In this document: positions 11,561 through 23,705 of the stretch, piece after piece | Numbering within the stretch: position 1 is the stretch's first letter | How the letters are laid out: each line of letters begins with the position of its first letter | NCBI RefSeq assembly: GCF_036711975.1 | Contig: NC_091972.1 | Coordinates: forward strand, 4,965,001 to 5,029,000 | Origin: Onthophagus taurus | Taxonomy: Eukaryota; Arthropoda; Insecta; Coleoptera; Scarabaeidae | DNA length: 64,000 nucleotides | Direction of reading: 5' to 3' | Position numbers and translations under genes: made by a program | The notes under the pieces: generated by a model | Databases searched by the model: none | What the model saw: only the letters and a program-made list of their open reading frames with translations | What the model was told of the DNA's origin: nothing

Positions 11561-11689
11561 ATTTTATAAATACCTCTAAATACCCATCTTGGGTAAATAC
11601 CTCCGGGTATATATGCAGGGAATTTTCCCTTGAAAATAAATACCCGGGTATTTAACAACACTGATTCCCGTATGTGTGTCGGCCACCCA

Positions 11690-12440
11690 ACAGTCTGAAA
11701 GATAAAAATTGCATCAGGATTCTAGAGATTGAGAAGCAGCCTGGCAAGAATATATGGCTGAATTATATCACATTGAAAGAAAACCATTGCAAATAGCGGG
11801 TGTTAAAAGTGGTCCTTTAATGAGACACGAAGAAGTCAAGTTCATTATTTCAAAACAGTAAGGCGACAGGATTAGATACGCAGAAACACTAAAAATAATA
11901 GGTGAAGATAGCATCAAAACGAAAAATTTACAAAAAGGCTCTATAGCAAAGTCCAAGATACTCAATCTAGATTCAGAAATGAATTTGGGAACTCGCGAAG
12001 CGCTCTTCTACACATAGGTATTAGTACAAAGATGTCGCAATTAACTTTGAGAAAGCTTGCGATAAAGTTTAACATAATAAGATATTACAAAAGCTGAAAC
12101 AAACAGCGATTGTACTCTTAGATTCTATCACCATTGATCTTCAATCTTTACGCTGTGCAAATCTTCAATGAATGGTAGCGTAATTGGATTTGGGATATCA
12201 AATGAGCAACAAAAGGATCAGTATGTCGTGTCACGCCGATGATGCAGAGACTGAAAATGACCTGCAGAGTCAATTCTTTAAGTTCTAGCAGTTGACTCGA
12301 CAGCACAATATGACAATATCTATAAATATAACAAAAGCCATAACATTTTCCAAGGAACCAGTCAGGTACAAACTGATTGAGGAGGACTTCAAATATCTAG
12401 GTATGGGTAAATAACGAAGAAGAGGGTGGTACGGCTATGA
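11690..12440 (+). pseudogene. decayed LINE reverse transcriptase outside the hAT-like element
   Basis: Successive frames on the plus strand show WQEYMAELYHIE, EVKFIISKQ, LGTREALF, VLVQRC, a degraded YADD region with ETENDLQ, and FKYLGMG. That order matches an RTE-like reverse transcriptase. Stops and frameshifts are frequent, so it is an old copy. Confidence 0.8.
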
Positions 12441-15400
12441 GAAAAAAATGGCCGAGCATGAGGTACCTTGTATAGCAATGGAGGAAAAACCAGCAGGAAC
12501 TTATCCACCAGGAAGACCACCAAAAAGATGAAGGAAAGTTGGCAGTCCACCTCTAACAACGACTTTAAAATTAACAGATCGACAGGGATATTAGTATTTC
12601 GTATAATTTTCTGAACCCCAGAAATTTGTAACTGACATCTTCTTCGTTCGAGATTTCTTGTCTCATTCTTTCTTTAATTTTGAACTTCTCAGAAATTTCG
12701 TTGCCCATTTTGTTTCCTCAATGAAACGTAAGTATATTTATTTGCTAAATGAAAATGCATAACTCTTAATATGGAAGAGGTTATATTCATTAACCCTTTT
12801 AAATTAAACGACTAAAACTCCCTTTATAACCTGAAAACTCTCGTTGCGAGACGAACTGTTTTCGTAATGGAGTGAGAAATGCAAATGAACCGACTGTAAA
12901 AATCTTCCATTATATCCGACCCTCGGGAATAACGTTCTGTGTTTATCTAGCTTCTAAATCCTTTAAGTCTCTTTCGTACCCTTTGCAACCCTTCTGAGTA
13001 ATAATTTTCATCTTTGTGAAATTCATTAAACTCAAAACTAAACACTCAGATGATATTATTTGTTTTGATGTAAGTTTTTTTTAACCCACAATGAATCCCA
13101 TAATAATATCTCAAAATGATATTCTCAAAGGAAACACTAAACATAGATTATACACGACATTTTGACGACAAGAACCTTTACATTGTAAATCTCCATAAAT
13201 TACGCGAAAGTAGTGGATGTTAAACGAAAGATACTTTGTACTAATTTGATAAGATTTGCGTGTGCACAATGTAGGAGGTATGAAAAGAAGTTTTTATAAC
13301 TTCTTAAAAGAGTATTTTTAAAAAGTTATTCGCCGCGAAGCTCTTCGCAAATCCGGCGATGTTCGATTTCGTCACGGAATTCAATCGGAAAGTAATTGCT
13401 TTCCGTTCATTTGACACCAATTAATGCGCCGTGATTCGACTTTAATTACGTTTGATATTTATTGAAGAAGTCAAAATGATGCTAAGTCGCTATTTTAATC
13501 TCAAATAAATAAAAGTTTTCGTAAATTTTTAAGTTTATAAATTTAGTATGCAAACTAACATTATTAATTCACGGCTTAAAACTATTTATAGAGTGAAGTA
13601 CGTGATACACCAACTCAAAGTTCTTATGAAAAGCTCTTTTAGATGTATGTTCCCCGTAAACCTGTATTCCCAACCACACCGGGAAATTTGCATTCAGCCT
13701 TTAAAGTTTTGACAACCTTAAACTAAGATGTAAATCAACCAGTATTATTTTGGAAGTGCTCATAGAATATTAAACAATATCACTAAATTAATTAAATTTG
13801 ATTCTTTATAAAGTTATTCTTATCAATTTAAAGTGCATTAAGACACATTTCAACAAAATTGTCATTTAATGACATTTCAAGAAAAATAATTTAAAGTTAT
13901 TAGTATGATATAAAATGTTTTTTTGTAAATGTTTATAGCTTTAGCTTTACTAGGATGGAATGAAAAGAACGAAAGAGATCGTAAAAGTTACAAATGACTT
14001 CAATAAATTCTCAATTGCTAACTAAGCACTATCAGTGGCGTACTAATTGATGTTTTAGAGCGGTTTGTTTCGATGATCGGAATAGATTTTCATCGATATC
14101 TCTTTCTGTTGATGATAGTTACTTTTGTATGGTGCTTTTAATCACGTTCAAGTTAATTAATTCAATGAAAACAAATTCATTTTTAACTTTTTAATATTAG
14201 GCTAAATGTCATTTAGTTCATTTGAACGGTTGAAGTTATTTCAAAAATAAAATGTACAGAGTTGAGCAAAAATATATATTTAAAACTATAAAATATGAAT
14301 TTAAACTATATTTATATCGATTATCCAGTTGTTGCAGGAAAGAGAATAACCTCGATAAAGAGAATAAAGAATGCAAAAGTGTTACGCTTATTTCTTGGTA
14401 GTGGCAAGAACTTATTTGGAGAAATATCTGGCTATAGCAACATTATAAGCTAAGTAGATAAAAAAAACATTTACACTAAGAAAATAAATAATGATTTTAT
14501 GAATAAATTTCTTTTACGATCAGTTTGTAATAATCGCATAATAAAAAAACAACGATTTTTTTATTGTTCTCATAAAAACGTAGTCATAAAAATATTTTTG
14601 TATCACATTGGCAGCTAGTGCATGGTATCAAATAAACAAAAAAGTAAAATAAAAATAGATTAAACGTCACCAGACATTACGGCGTTAGTTGTCCTGTATA
14701 CAGAACATAGAACATTAAAAACAGCTAGCTGTCTCCATCTGTCCGTTTCAATTTCGATTGAAAAGAACAAATCGAAAAAAGTTCCTTTATTTCAAATGGT
14801 AAAAGATAACGGTATAGGGTAAAATTAATTGTGTAGGTGGGAATTTTAGTGTTTGTGGTTTATTGACCCGCATTGAAATCGGTTAATTTCAAGTTCAATA
14901 AGTACATAATTTGAAATTTCCTTGATAAATTTAAAATAATATATTCGTTTTATTAAAAATTACAAAAGCACCCCAAATTGAATTTAGCCTGAAACATAGT
15001 TTTGAAATTCCTGCAACATCCTGATAATCGATCCGCATTGTTTAAGGACATTTTGAATATTAACCTAACAATAACATCTAATATTAAACCCCAATATTAA
15101 CTTAGGCATAATAAATCTTAACATTCTATAATAACTTGAATTATGTTAAAAATATAATTCATTTTAACGTCTTTTATAATTGGAGACGAAAATTTTAATT
15201 TTTAACATAGAAGATTGTAGTGGGGTGGTTGGAATTTAATTTGATAGCGAAACTTCGGTAAACCGGAGAAAATAGTTTAGTTTTCCATCTTGCCTCAACC
15301 ACCACAACCAAGAGAAGGTGATTAATCTCTTTAAAAGCCTGTATCAACGTCAAATTTTATTTTTTTTTTGATACATTTTTCCCAGAAAATACTCTGCGAA

Positions 15401-16140
15401 ACTATCCATCGAGAATGTTCGGATGAATAATAACTTTATTGAAATTGAGAAGTGGTCTTCACTGAATACATTATTCATGTTCTGATCAATACATCGAGAC
15501 TTCGCGTTATGTTTAATTTAATTCCAAGAAATAAAATCACAACATGAACTTGAATTTAAGAACACGTTTAACTTTACTTCTCAAAACTTATGGATTAACT
15601 GTTTAAAATTGATATAACTAACTTTATACGTCGGATTTGGACCAAGTCGACGTGAAAGATTTAAATTACACCATTCAAATGTCTCCGAATCTATCTCTTT
15701 CTGGTGGTAAATCTGGTGGAAATATATGCGGTTCTGAGATAGTCACCCACGTCACGCGTTTGCATAAATTCAGAACTTCCATCATAGACGTTACCATAAA
15801 ATAGAAAAGAAAAAGGACCATTTTTATAAAACATTCAAAGTTGAGTGGAAACTAACTGAATAGAATTGATTAAATTTTTAATTAAAAAAATGATTTGATG
15901 ATCTTAAAGTGAACATTTATTGTTGATATCAGTTATTAATTTTATAGGTAATAAAGTGGTGATATTATTAGTATAAAAATTACGATCGCAGTACAAAGTT
16001 GTAATTAAATGAAACTATGTACTTAAGTGAAGGTTACGATTTCTTTTTATTACAAATAAAAGTGAGAAGTTAATAAATCAAATCTTTATCTAAAAATTTC
16101 ATGGTATAATATACGGTATTAATTCATAAAAAATCCTTAT
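12441..16140. other. long intergenic stretch, no gene seen
   Basis: Very AT-rich and without ORFs of interest. I see no clear terminal inverted repeats, tandem repeats or satellite modules. Confidence 0.5.
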
Positions 16141-16559
16141 TGAACTGAAATCCCAAGTAACAGCCAACCAAACTTACATAAGGTCACGTAGGTGTACGTT
16201 GAAACACATTCACGTGGTATAACTTAGTATAATTATGTGATAAACTTGTTAGAGTCGAGTATTGCGCGGGATTATGCCGACCAAATAGCTCGGGGTTTGC
16301 TAAAGTATGAGGAAATAGGAGGTGGAAGTACATGTAAAAGCCAAGTTCATTGCTATAATCTCTTGTAGTGAGACTAACTTCCCTCACGCACTACTCCATA
16401 CACACACTGTTCATGACTAGGTGCGAAGCCTAAATCAGTGCGTAAATAAAAGAAGTGATGATAATAGCCAAAATTCTTTAATTTAACCATAATCAATGCC
16501 CTATAGAGGAGCAAGACATTGAAATGAAAGAGGTACCAGAAAATGATATTAGGTACATT

Positions 16560-17030
16560 ACAAGATTGGTAAAGAACAGAACGCCATGGGTAGACACTCA
16601 ACATAAGGAGACCAATAAAAATGGAGTATTTCTGATAAAATTTGCAAAATTTGATCTACGTGGGTCTCACTTGATGGAAGTACAGTCAATCAAATAGATG
16701 GTGTTCTGATAGACAGAAGAGTAACAAGCAATAGATTGGACGTAAAGACATGAAGGGGAGCAATAAATTGAAAATAGAAACACTGGAAATTACTGGAAAG
16801 CTGACAAAACTTGAACCAGATACACAACCAGTATAAGAACAATGGCAAAACATTAAAATGGCAGTAATGAAAGTAGGTAATGAATGCAAGGAAGGAGACC
16901 AGTGGGAAAGGCACTGAAATACTGGGAAAACTTAGGTTGGAGGTGAGCATCGATGGACTGGCGAGATTATAGATAAAGATTACGAGAGGTCAAGGTCCGA
17001 GTTGGGGTGTAAAACTACAGAAGAAGAAGA
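16560..17030 (+). mobile_element. LINE endonuclease fragment and 3' tail
   Basis: The plus strand encodes NKNGVFLIKFAKFDLRGS, then QIDGVLIDRRVTSNRLDVKT, the conserved C-terminal block of the AP-type endonuclease (consensus QIDHVLIDRR). The catalytic histidine position in that block is glycine here. A 3' portion follows, ending AAAACTACAGAAGAAGAAGA. The reverse transcriptase is deleted. Confidence 0.8.
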
Positions 17031-17074
17031 CTCTGATTATCTTGATCACTGCTTATCATCTACTACACGTTGCT

Positions 17075-17547
17075 TTTTAAGGATGAAAAATAACATAAGC
17101 AATTTTCTTAAAATATTAAAAAGCCTTGGCACCTCGTTCCTATCAATTATAATGAATGAAAAGTTACCGTTTTGATCCACTATATTGCATGAGATTGTCA
17201 CAAAACGATTAAATTATCGGAAGTTATGTTCCCGTTGAGCTCCAAAAATACTCACTAGTGTTCACAAATCGAAGCGACTTGGACATTTCTTACTCGATAC
17301 AATGATGAAGGAGATGAATTCTTAAACAAAATTGTAACCGGTGATGAAATTGGGGTTTTCATGTCATTCTAGAATCCACCCAACAAAAGTTGATGGAGTG
17401 GAAAAAACAAAAATTTAGGATATCTTTGTCGTCACTGGCCGCATCTTTTCATGAAGAGGGTATAGAAAAGTTGGTTTTCCGGCAACTAAGTAGAAAAATA
17501 GTTTAATAATAATAATTATAACGTACTTATTTTACGGACACGCCTCG
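17075..17547 (+). pseudogene. internally deleted mariner transposase with 3' terminal repeat
   Basis: In shifting frames the plus strand carries NYRKLCS, HKSKRLGHFL, IVTGDEIGVF (consensus VTGDETWV, so a broken first catalytic block), and then the C-terminal SLAASFHEEGIEKLV followed by remnants of the final residues. The middle of the gene is missing. It is followed by CGGACACGCCTCG and TA (17548-17549), which reversed is the TACGAGG(C/T)GTGTCC terminus of mariner elements. The left end is lost. Confidence 0.85.
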
Positions 17548-17549
17548 TA

Positions 17550-20030
17550 TTAAATGCCTCGATGGCTTTTTAGATTTGGTTAAGGTGATTTTTTAAACAC
17601 TACATATGTTGCATCTCCAATAATTACCACGGGAGACGAATCAACGACACCAAGTAATTTTAAAATTTTTCATAACGTGTTAATATGCGATATTCTTCCC
17701 AATCAATGTCAACCCAAGTACGCTCAAATCGTATCTTAGTTCTATTTCGATCACGCATAAGATCCTTGACATCATCAATGAGTCGAATTTCTACACTGCA
17801 GTAAATGAGATCGTAATTATAAAATTACTCGGCAGATAATTAAGCATACTATTGATGGAGAGGATGGAAGAGATGCTGATCAACCGTTTCTTATTATATG
17901 AGTGAGGAGCTAACCGATAAATCTATTCAGCATTTTCACTTTAAATACGACCTTCTCATAAATACTATGAAAAGACAACTACGCTTGTAATAAGCCTTTG
18001 TTTAATCATCGAGGTTAGATAACAAACTTTTCATCTCATCCAAGAAGTCCGCGGTGTACCGCTGAAAATCTTGAAAGTTTTATAATACAAGCTGAAGGCA
18101 AACATTAAATTACTTCTTCGTTGTAAAGCCTTAGAACCGATTCCTCCATTTCGATAAATTGAGTGGAACAACATTAATTTAGTCTACACAGCAGTCAAGC
18201 TATAAAGAATGTTCCATACTACACGATCGTCATTTTTTGATGAAATCTGTAGTGGGGAAGAGATTATTTTTCATTTATGTTCTTTGATGTATACTTCTGA
18301 GGGTGGCTACAAGCTAAAATTAGTTGAAATTATTTTTTCGTTTTCATATAAAAGTTTGTTTTTTTTGACTGCTATTATTTTACTCGCTTTTTAAAATTAT
18401 TTTTGTGAATAATATCTAAAAATATTTTTTAATATTTTCTACAACACTTTCTTAAAATTAAATAAACATTATTGATTATTAGATCTGTGTGAATTTGATA
18501 TTAAACAATCTTATTGAACTGATATTGAAAACCTTTTTTTGATTGGATAGTGCAATAAGAAAAGATTACCTCGCAATGAAACCTTGACTGTATTCTTGTG
18601 AATCAATTGAAACCAATTGGGAACTTATACAATTATTGCGTTATAACAAATATGAACAACATAAAGTTAACACATTGCGATAACAAAAATTATTTCTTAT
18701 TCAAATTATTTAGTTTTATCAAAAAATGTTTTTACTTACTTTTAATCGTGTTTAAAAAAAAATTTCTCGAATATCTCACTCGAATAAATAAAAAAAATAA
18801 CTAAAAATTAACACTGTTATGAAAATACAAGTTCAAAAGTTTCAAGTCAAAATTATTTGATTATCAAAAAATTTTAAATATAGTTTTTAGGAAAATAAAA
18901 TATTTTTTTAAAATATACTGTAAGTTTTCTCACTCAACACGAACACGGATATCGTTTAATAGAATGTACCGGGCGTCGCGACGGCTTTCAAGTGAGAAAC
19001 TTGTTGAAAACGTTGAGCGTCCATAAAATGCGCTTGCGCCAAAACCAGAAAATTTCAACCAAAAAAATCACCAACCGATTATTTTTGATTTCCTTGCTAA
19101 CATTTATCATTTTCAGATGACATAATATTATCAGCGATGGTTCAAACAACAACACACCTTCATTGTGTTAATTGAAAGTGGACGAAAACGTGCTATTATT
19201 TGTAATCTTTTTGTTTGTCTATTTTATTAACGTATTTTATTAGTAGTATTTTTTGAGCTAAAAAAAAAAGAAATTAACTTACTTAAAATTGAATTAATTT
19301 TTTATTTTGGGGATTTAAAAGAATTTTTAATTACACCTTTCCACGGGTGCAAAAGGAAATATACCCCCGGAAGTAAAGCGACAGATTTTGAAGCAACCGG
19401 CTTTTAAATCCTTTAAAACCTGGTAATATTAAAAGCTTTTGAAGAACGTTGGTAATCGATTAATTCCTGGTGTTCGAGTTTCTAGATGAAAACGGCGATT
19501 TAAATCGCTAAAAAAAATTTTTGCTAAAAACTAAAAACACAGAGATTAAAGTTAAAAAAATATTCTTTTTTATGTTTTGTAGAGATTATCTATAAAATTA
19601 TTATTGCTTTCAAATTTTTAGAAGCTCAAATTGCTTTATTTTAAAGATCAGATCGTTACCGGTTTCGAAAAAACTTATAACATCTTAAGATGTTGCTACA
19701 AAATAGTAGAAAATCATAAAAAAAGATTTGAGTTGTTATCAGGTCGTGAGTGACAACAATAATATTTAAGAAGAAGTTGAAACATAACTTTCAAAATGAA
19801 ACGACAGAAACAAAAATAAAAAAGAATAAAAAGGATCAAGTGTAATAAATTTCCTTGTAAATTTATTTCCTCTATTTTTATTTTAAGAAATGTAATAAAC
19901 ATAAGCGAGGTGACTTAAACAGATATCTTCGCCCATATTAATCGTTTTTTAACATTTAGCAACCACCGATTATAAAATTCTTGAATTACCCCACATTATT
20001 GGTCCTTCTAAAAAATAACTAAAATTCATC
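17550..20030. other. intergenic, nothing recognised
   Basis: No supported gene. There is a CpG-containing patch at about 18955-19035 (GGGCGTCGCGACGGC). The short ORFs at 18209 and 18598 are low-complexity and I do not regard them as genes. Confidence 0.4.
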
Positions 20031-20640
20031 TTGAGACAAAAATATGACAGTACGATTTTTCTCGGACAGTCAACCGCTCTCCAAGCGCTGCAGGCCATGA
20101 AAACTGTGTCGGTTCTGGTTAATGACTTTAAAAGAACTTTAAACACACTGAGTTATAATAACAGAGTTTCTCTGATCTGGGTCCCAGGTCACTCTGGGGT
20201 TGCTGGCAATGAAGTGGCAGATGAGCTAGCACGAGAGGGCCAAACATAGGATTGGACTGTGGGCTGAAGACAGACTTCGTCCACTGTTGACCACTTCTCC
20301 TGGAATGAAATACTCTAAGTTGTTTATTAACATCGCCACTGTCAAATCCAGGAATATTTTAGGATTTGCTCGTAGCAGCATTCAAGTTCTAATGTGTACC
20401 GATTGAAAATACACTTCAACCTTCAACTTAAGTTGAATGCTGACTTTGTTGTGGAGGACGAGAAGATGGTTGAGCATGTTTTATGCCACTGCCCTGCTGT
20501 CGTGCCAGATTCTCGATTTTTGGGTCGCAGTTTATCTCCCCAAAGGATCTGAACGAATTTTCACCAAGAAAGGCATTAATGTTCGTTAAGAGCATTTTCT
20601 ACCGGGGTACAATACATCTGTGAACATAACCTAATTCTTT
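20031..20640 (+). pseudogene. non-LTR retrotransposon RNase H domain and 3' end
   Basis: The first 72 codons encode the second half of a retroelement RNase H: a mutated strand carrying FLGQSTALQALQAM (consensus SDSQAALxAL), then SLIWVPGHSGVAGNEVADEL, with the catalytic histidine and aspartate block intact. Downstream, broken frames continue through AEDRLRPLLTT, VKSRNILG and a cysteine/histidine region near HVLCHCPA. This resembles the 3' end of jockey/R1-like LINEs. It is truncated at the 5' side. Confidence 0.85.
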
Positions 20641-22400
20641 TATCCTGTCAATTTCAAATTAGGTATTTTTATAAATAGTGGTTTAATTAATACAAACTGA
20701 CAGTGAGCCGATTCATTTCATTAATTTTAATTATTAGATTCTTTTTTTTTGTAAATTTCGGTTTTTAAGATATTTATTCTTTAAACTTTAAAAATATTTC
20801 AACAGATGCTCACCCCATCTAGTGGTAACCACCCGTATTAAACGGTATTTTTGACGTTTAAGAACCATCGTTTACATTCATTTCTAAAATTGTTAAATTT
20901 TACAAAAAAAAGGCGTAATTGAACCAAAAACATTTTAAGGTACGTTATTGAACTCGTAAAGTATCCATTTATATTGATTTTAAGTCCCACGAAGAAATTT
21001 TTCTCCCTCAAATTAATTGGTAAAATTTTTAAAAACATAACCTAATTCTTTTATCCTGTCAATTTCAAATTCGGTATTTTTGTAAATACGGGTAGTTTAT
21101 TAAAACAAACTCAGAGTATGCCGATTCATTTCATTAATTTTAAATAATTTGATTATTAATAATGAACTTTCTCGAATTCGTAAATGTTATTATCGTAAAA
21201 TTTTAATCGAAAACTCGCATTCTACACAACGATTTATTTATAGAATCAAGATCGATGGGTAATTAGACTGATTTTTTTAGAAAATTTCGGTTTTAACGAT
21301 GATTATTCTTTAAATTTTAAAAATATTTTAACAGATGCTCACCCCATCTAGTAGTAAACGCCCGTATTAAATGCCATTTTTGACGTTTAAGAACCACCGC
21401 TTAAATTCATTCTTAAGATTGTTATTTTACAAGAAAAAAAGTGTAATTAAGCCAAAAAAACTTCAAGGTACGTTATTGATCTCGTAAAGTCCATATTTAA
21501 ATTCCACGAAGAGATTTTTCTGCCTCAATTTAATTAGTAAAATTTTTGAGTCTATTTCTTTTACTCTGTTAATTTCAATTTATTGGAAATTTTTGCAAAT
21601 AAGGGATTTATTGTATTAGATTCAAAATTGATGGGTTTTATTTAATTTTTTTTATTAAATTTCCCTCGTTTTTCAACAGATGATCGCCCCATCTAGTGGT
21701 AACCGACCGAATTAAAAGATATTTTTGACATTTAACGACCACCAGTTGTATTCATTAATAAAATTGTTAAATTTCACAAAAAAAGTGTAATTGAACTTAA
21801 AAACCTATCAAGGCACGTTATTAAAAACGCAAACTAACTATTTAAATTGATTTTAGGTTCCACCAAGAGATTTTTCCTCCCCAAATTAATCGGTGAAGTT
21901 TTCGGAAACATAACCTAATTAATTTATTTCGTTAATTAATAATAATTGGAATATTTTGAAAATTGTAGTGATTTATGGAAACAAAGACGAGGTAAATCGT
22001 TTTATTTTATTAATTTCATAATCGTTAATCTAATTTATAAAATTTGACATTTAAAATTTTTAATTGAAAACACATTCTAAACGCGGAGGTATTTTTAGAA
22101 TGAAGATTGATGATTTTTGTTATGATTTTTTTCCCTATTTTTAACGTGATTAATTGCGTTACAATATTTATTTTTTAAATTTAAACAAATAATCGCTCCA
22201 TCTAGTGGTAATAACCCATATTAAATCGTACTTTGACAATTTACTTTCAAAAATTGTTAAATTTGTTTTAATTTAAAAAAATGTTTAAGAATAACAAAAC
22301 TACTTAAATTAATCTCTTTTGGCACAGATTCTCGCAACATTACTATAAATAAACATTAAAACCATAACCTATTTTTTTTTAAATTCAACTTTGAAGAAAA
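20641..22400. repeat. four diverged direct repeats with a CTCF-like word
   Basis: Four copies share an ordered set of blocks: CCATCTAGTGGTAA, then TTGACGTTTAAGAACCACC, then AAGGTACGTTATTGA, then CCACGAAGAGATTTTTC, then AACATAACCTAATTC. The first block starts near 20811, 21340, 21685 and 22194, so spacings are about 529, 345 and 509 bp. Copies diverge progressively to the right. On the minus strand the first block reads ACCACTAGATGGGGTGA, close to the CTCF consensus CCACYAGRKGGC. Confidence 0.8.
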
Positions 22401-23125
22401 TAGTTTAAAAATTCTCTTTTAATTTAATTTGCGAAAGTTTTTTACTAATGGATGAAGTGTTAGTTGATTTATGATTTAATTAACTTAAAGAAAAACATAT
22501 TTCAAAGCTCTTACAGTAAATATTTAAATAAATCAAAACAGAAATTTTTTTGTTGATTCTTCGTAAACTCATAAATTATTTAATTTCAAAATATTTAAAA
22601 AAGTTTATAAACATTATCTTCATACAAAGAATTTACATAGAATCATGAATCATTCAAATTCCGCTTTTTAAACCATTTTTTATCGACGTTTTTTTAATTT
22701 CTAATCTCCACTTATCATTAACCCATATTAATTAAAACCTTTTACAACATAACAACATTAATCGCATTAATTTACAGTCGAAAAGTCGAGATTACAATTT
22801 GATTTATTCAAATTTCAATTTATTTACGATTTATTGCATCATCTTGTTATGATCACGTTACCAATATAATATGAGAAAATTTCATTTTCCCCAGGGCAAT
22901 GAGAAAGAGAACTCAACACCATATCCATGACATATATTCGATGGGATAAATCCGAATCAAACGTTCTAAAATAAACACGATTAATCGTTTTAGAGATCTA
23001 AATTTAGTTCCAAGTTCAGAGTAATAAAAATGAAACGGTGATTAACAAATATAGATTCTTTTATTTTTGTAATTGGATATTTTTGTTGATAAAGAAATGA
23101 TAAATTAATAATAATTTCGAACATT
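22401..23125. other. intergenic, nothing recognised
   Basis: AT-rich and free of ORFs; no repeat signature seen. Confidence 0.4.
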
Positions 23126-23129
23126 TCTA

Positions 23130-23705
23130 GTTTACAACAAAAACTAGAACTTACACTAGATTTAGTTTTTGTTCAATAAAAATATACAACAATCTAGCGT
23201 TCAATAACAACTAATCTTTGAACTAACAGTAGTACTAGGGCTTTAGAGTAATACTATACAGTGAATTTCACTTAAGTTTTGCACTAGCACTATCACTAGA
23301 ACTAACACAAGACGTAGAACTAGAAACATTCGGGTTTAGCCGTGCGTCTCTCAAGACGGCTAAACACAAATGATTCTAATTCTAGGTCTTGTTTTAGTTT
23401 TAGTGATAGTGCTAGTGTAAAACTACAACTAACACTAGACCTAGAACTAGAATCATTCAGGTTTTGCTGTCTTAAGAGACGCACGGCTAAACCCGAATGT
23501 TTCTAATTCTAGATCTAGTGTTAGTTCTAGTTTTAGTTCAATAAAAATATACCACAATCTAACGCTGGATAACAATTAAAACTGGAACTAACACTAGATC
23601 TAGATCTAGAAACATTCGGATTTAGCCGCACGTCTCTTAAGACGGCTAAATCCGAATGATTCTAGTTCTAGGTCTTGTGTTAGTTCTAGTGACAGTGATG
23701 GGTAG
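23130..23705. repeat. palindromic satellite cluster
   Basis: About three palindromic modules with the TTTAGCCG...CGGCTAAA core. They are interspersed with (CTAGAACTAACA)-like words and two copies of a linker, GTTCAATAAAAATATACNACAATCTA. The linker and an internal TACAGTGAATTTCACTTAAG at about 23259 link this cluster to the other dispersed copies. Confidence 0.9.

Larger units (their letters stand above)
9611..11663. mobile_element. composite hAT-like foldback element with 8-bp target duplication
   Basis: ATTCCCGT occurs at 9603-9610 and again at 11664-11671. Between them the ends are inverted: CAGTGATGGG...GGTAAATACCC on the left and GGGTATTTAACAACACTG on the right. Subterminal GGGTAAATACCC/GGTATTTA words repeat on both sides. 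An 8-bp duplication with CAGTG ends is typical of hAT elements. The interior holds pieces of LINE reverse transcriptase on both strands rather than a hAT transposase, so this is a non-autonomous carrier that accumulated retroelement insertions. Confidence 0.75.

Noticed and set aside
16184-16950. Minus-strand ORFs at 16184-16950
   Set aside because: The informative strand over 16560-17030 is plus (LINE endonuclease); the minus ORFs are antisense. The 16184-16604 ones show no recognisable content.
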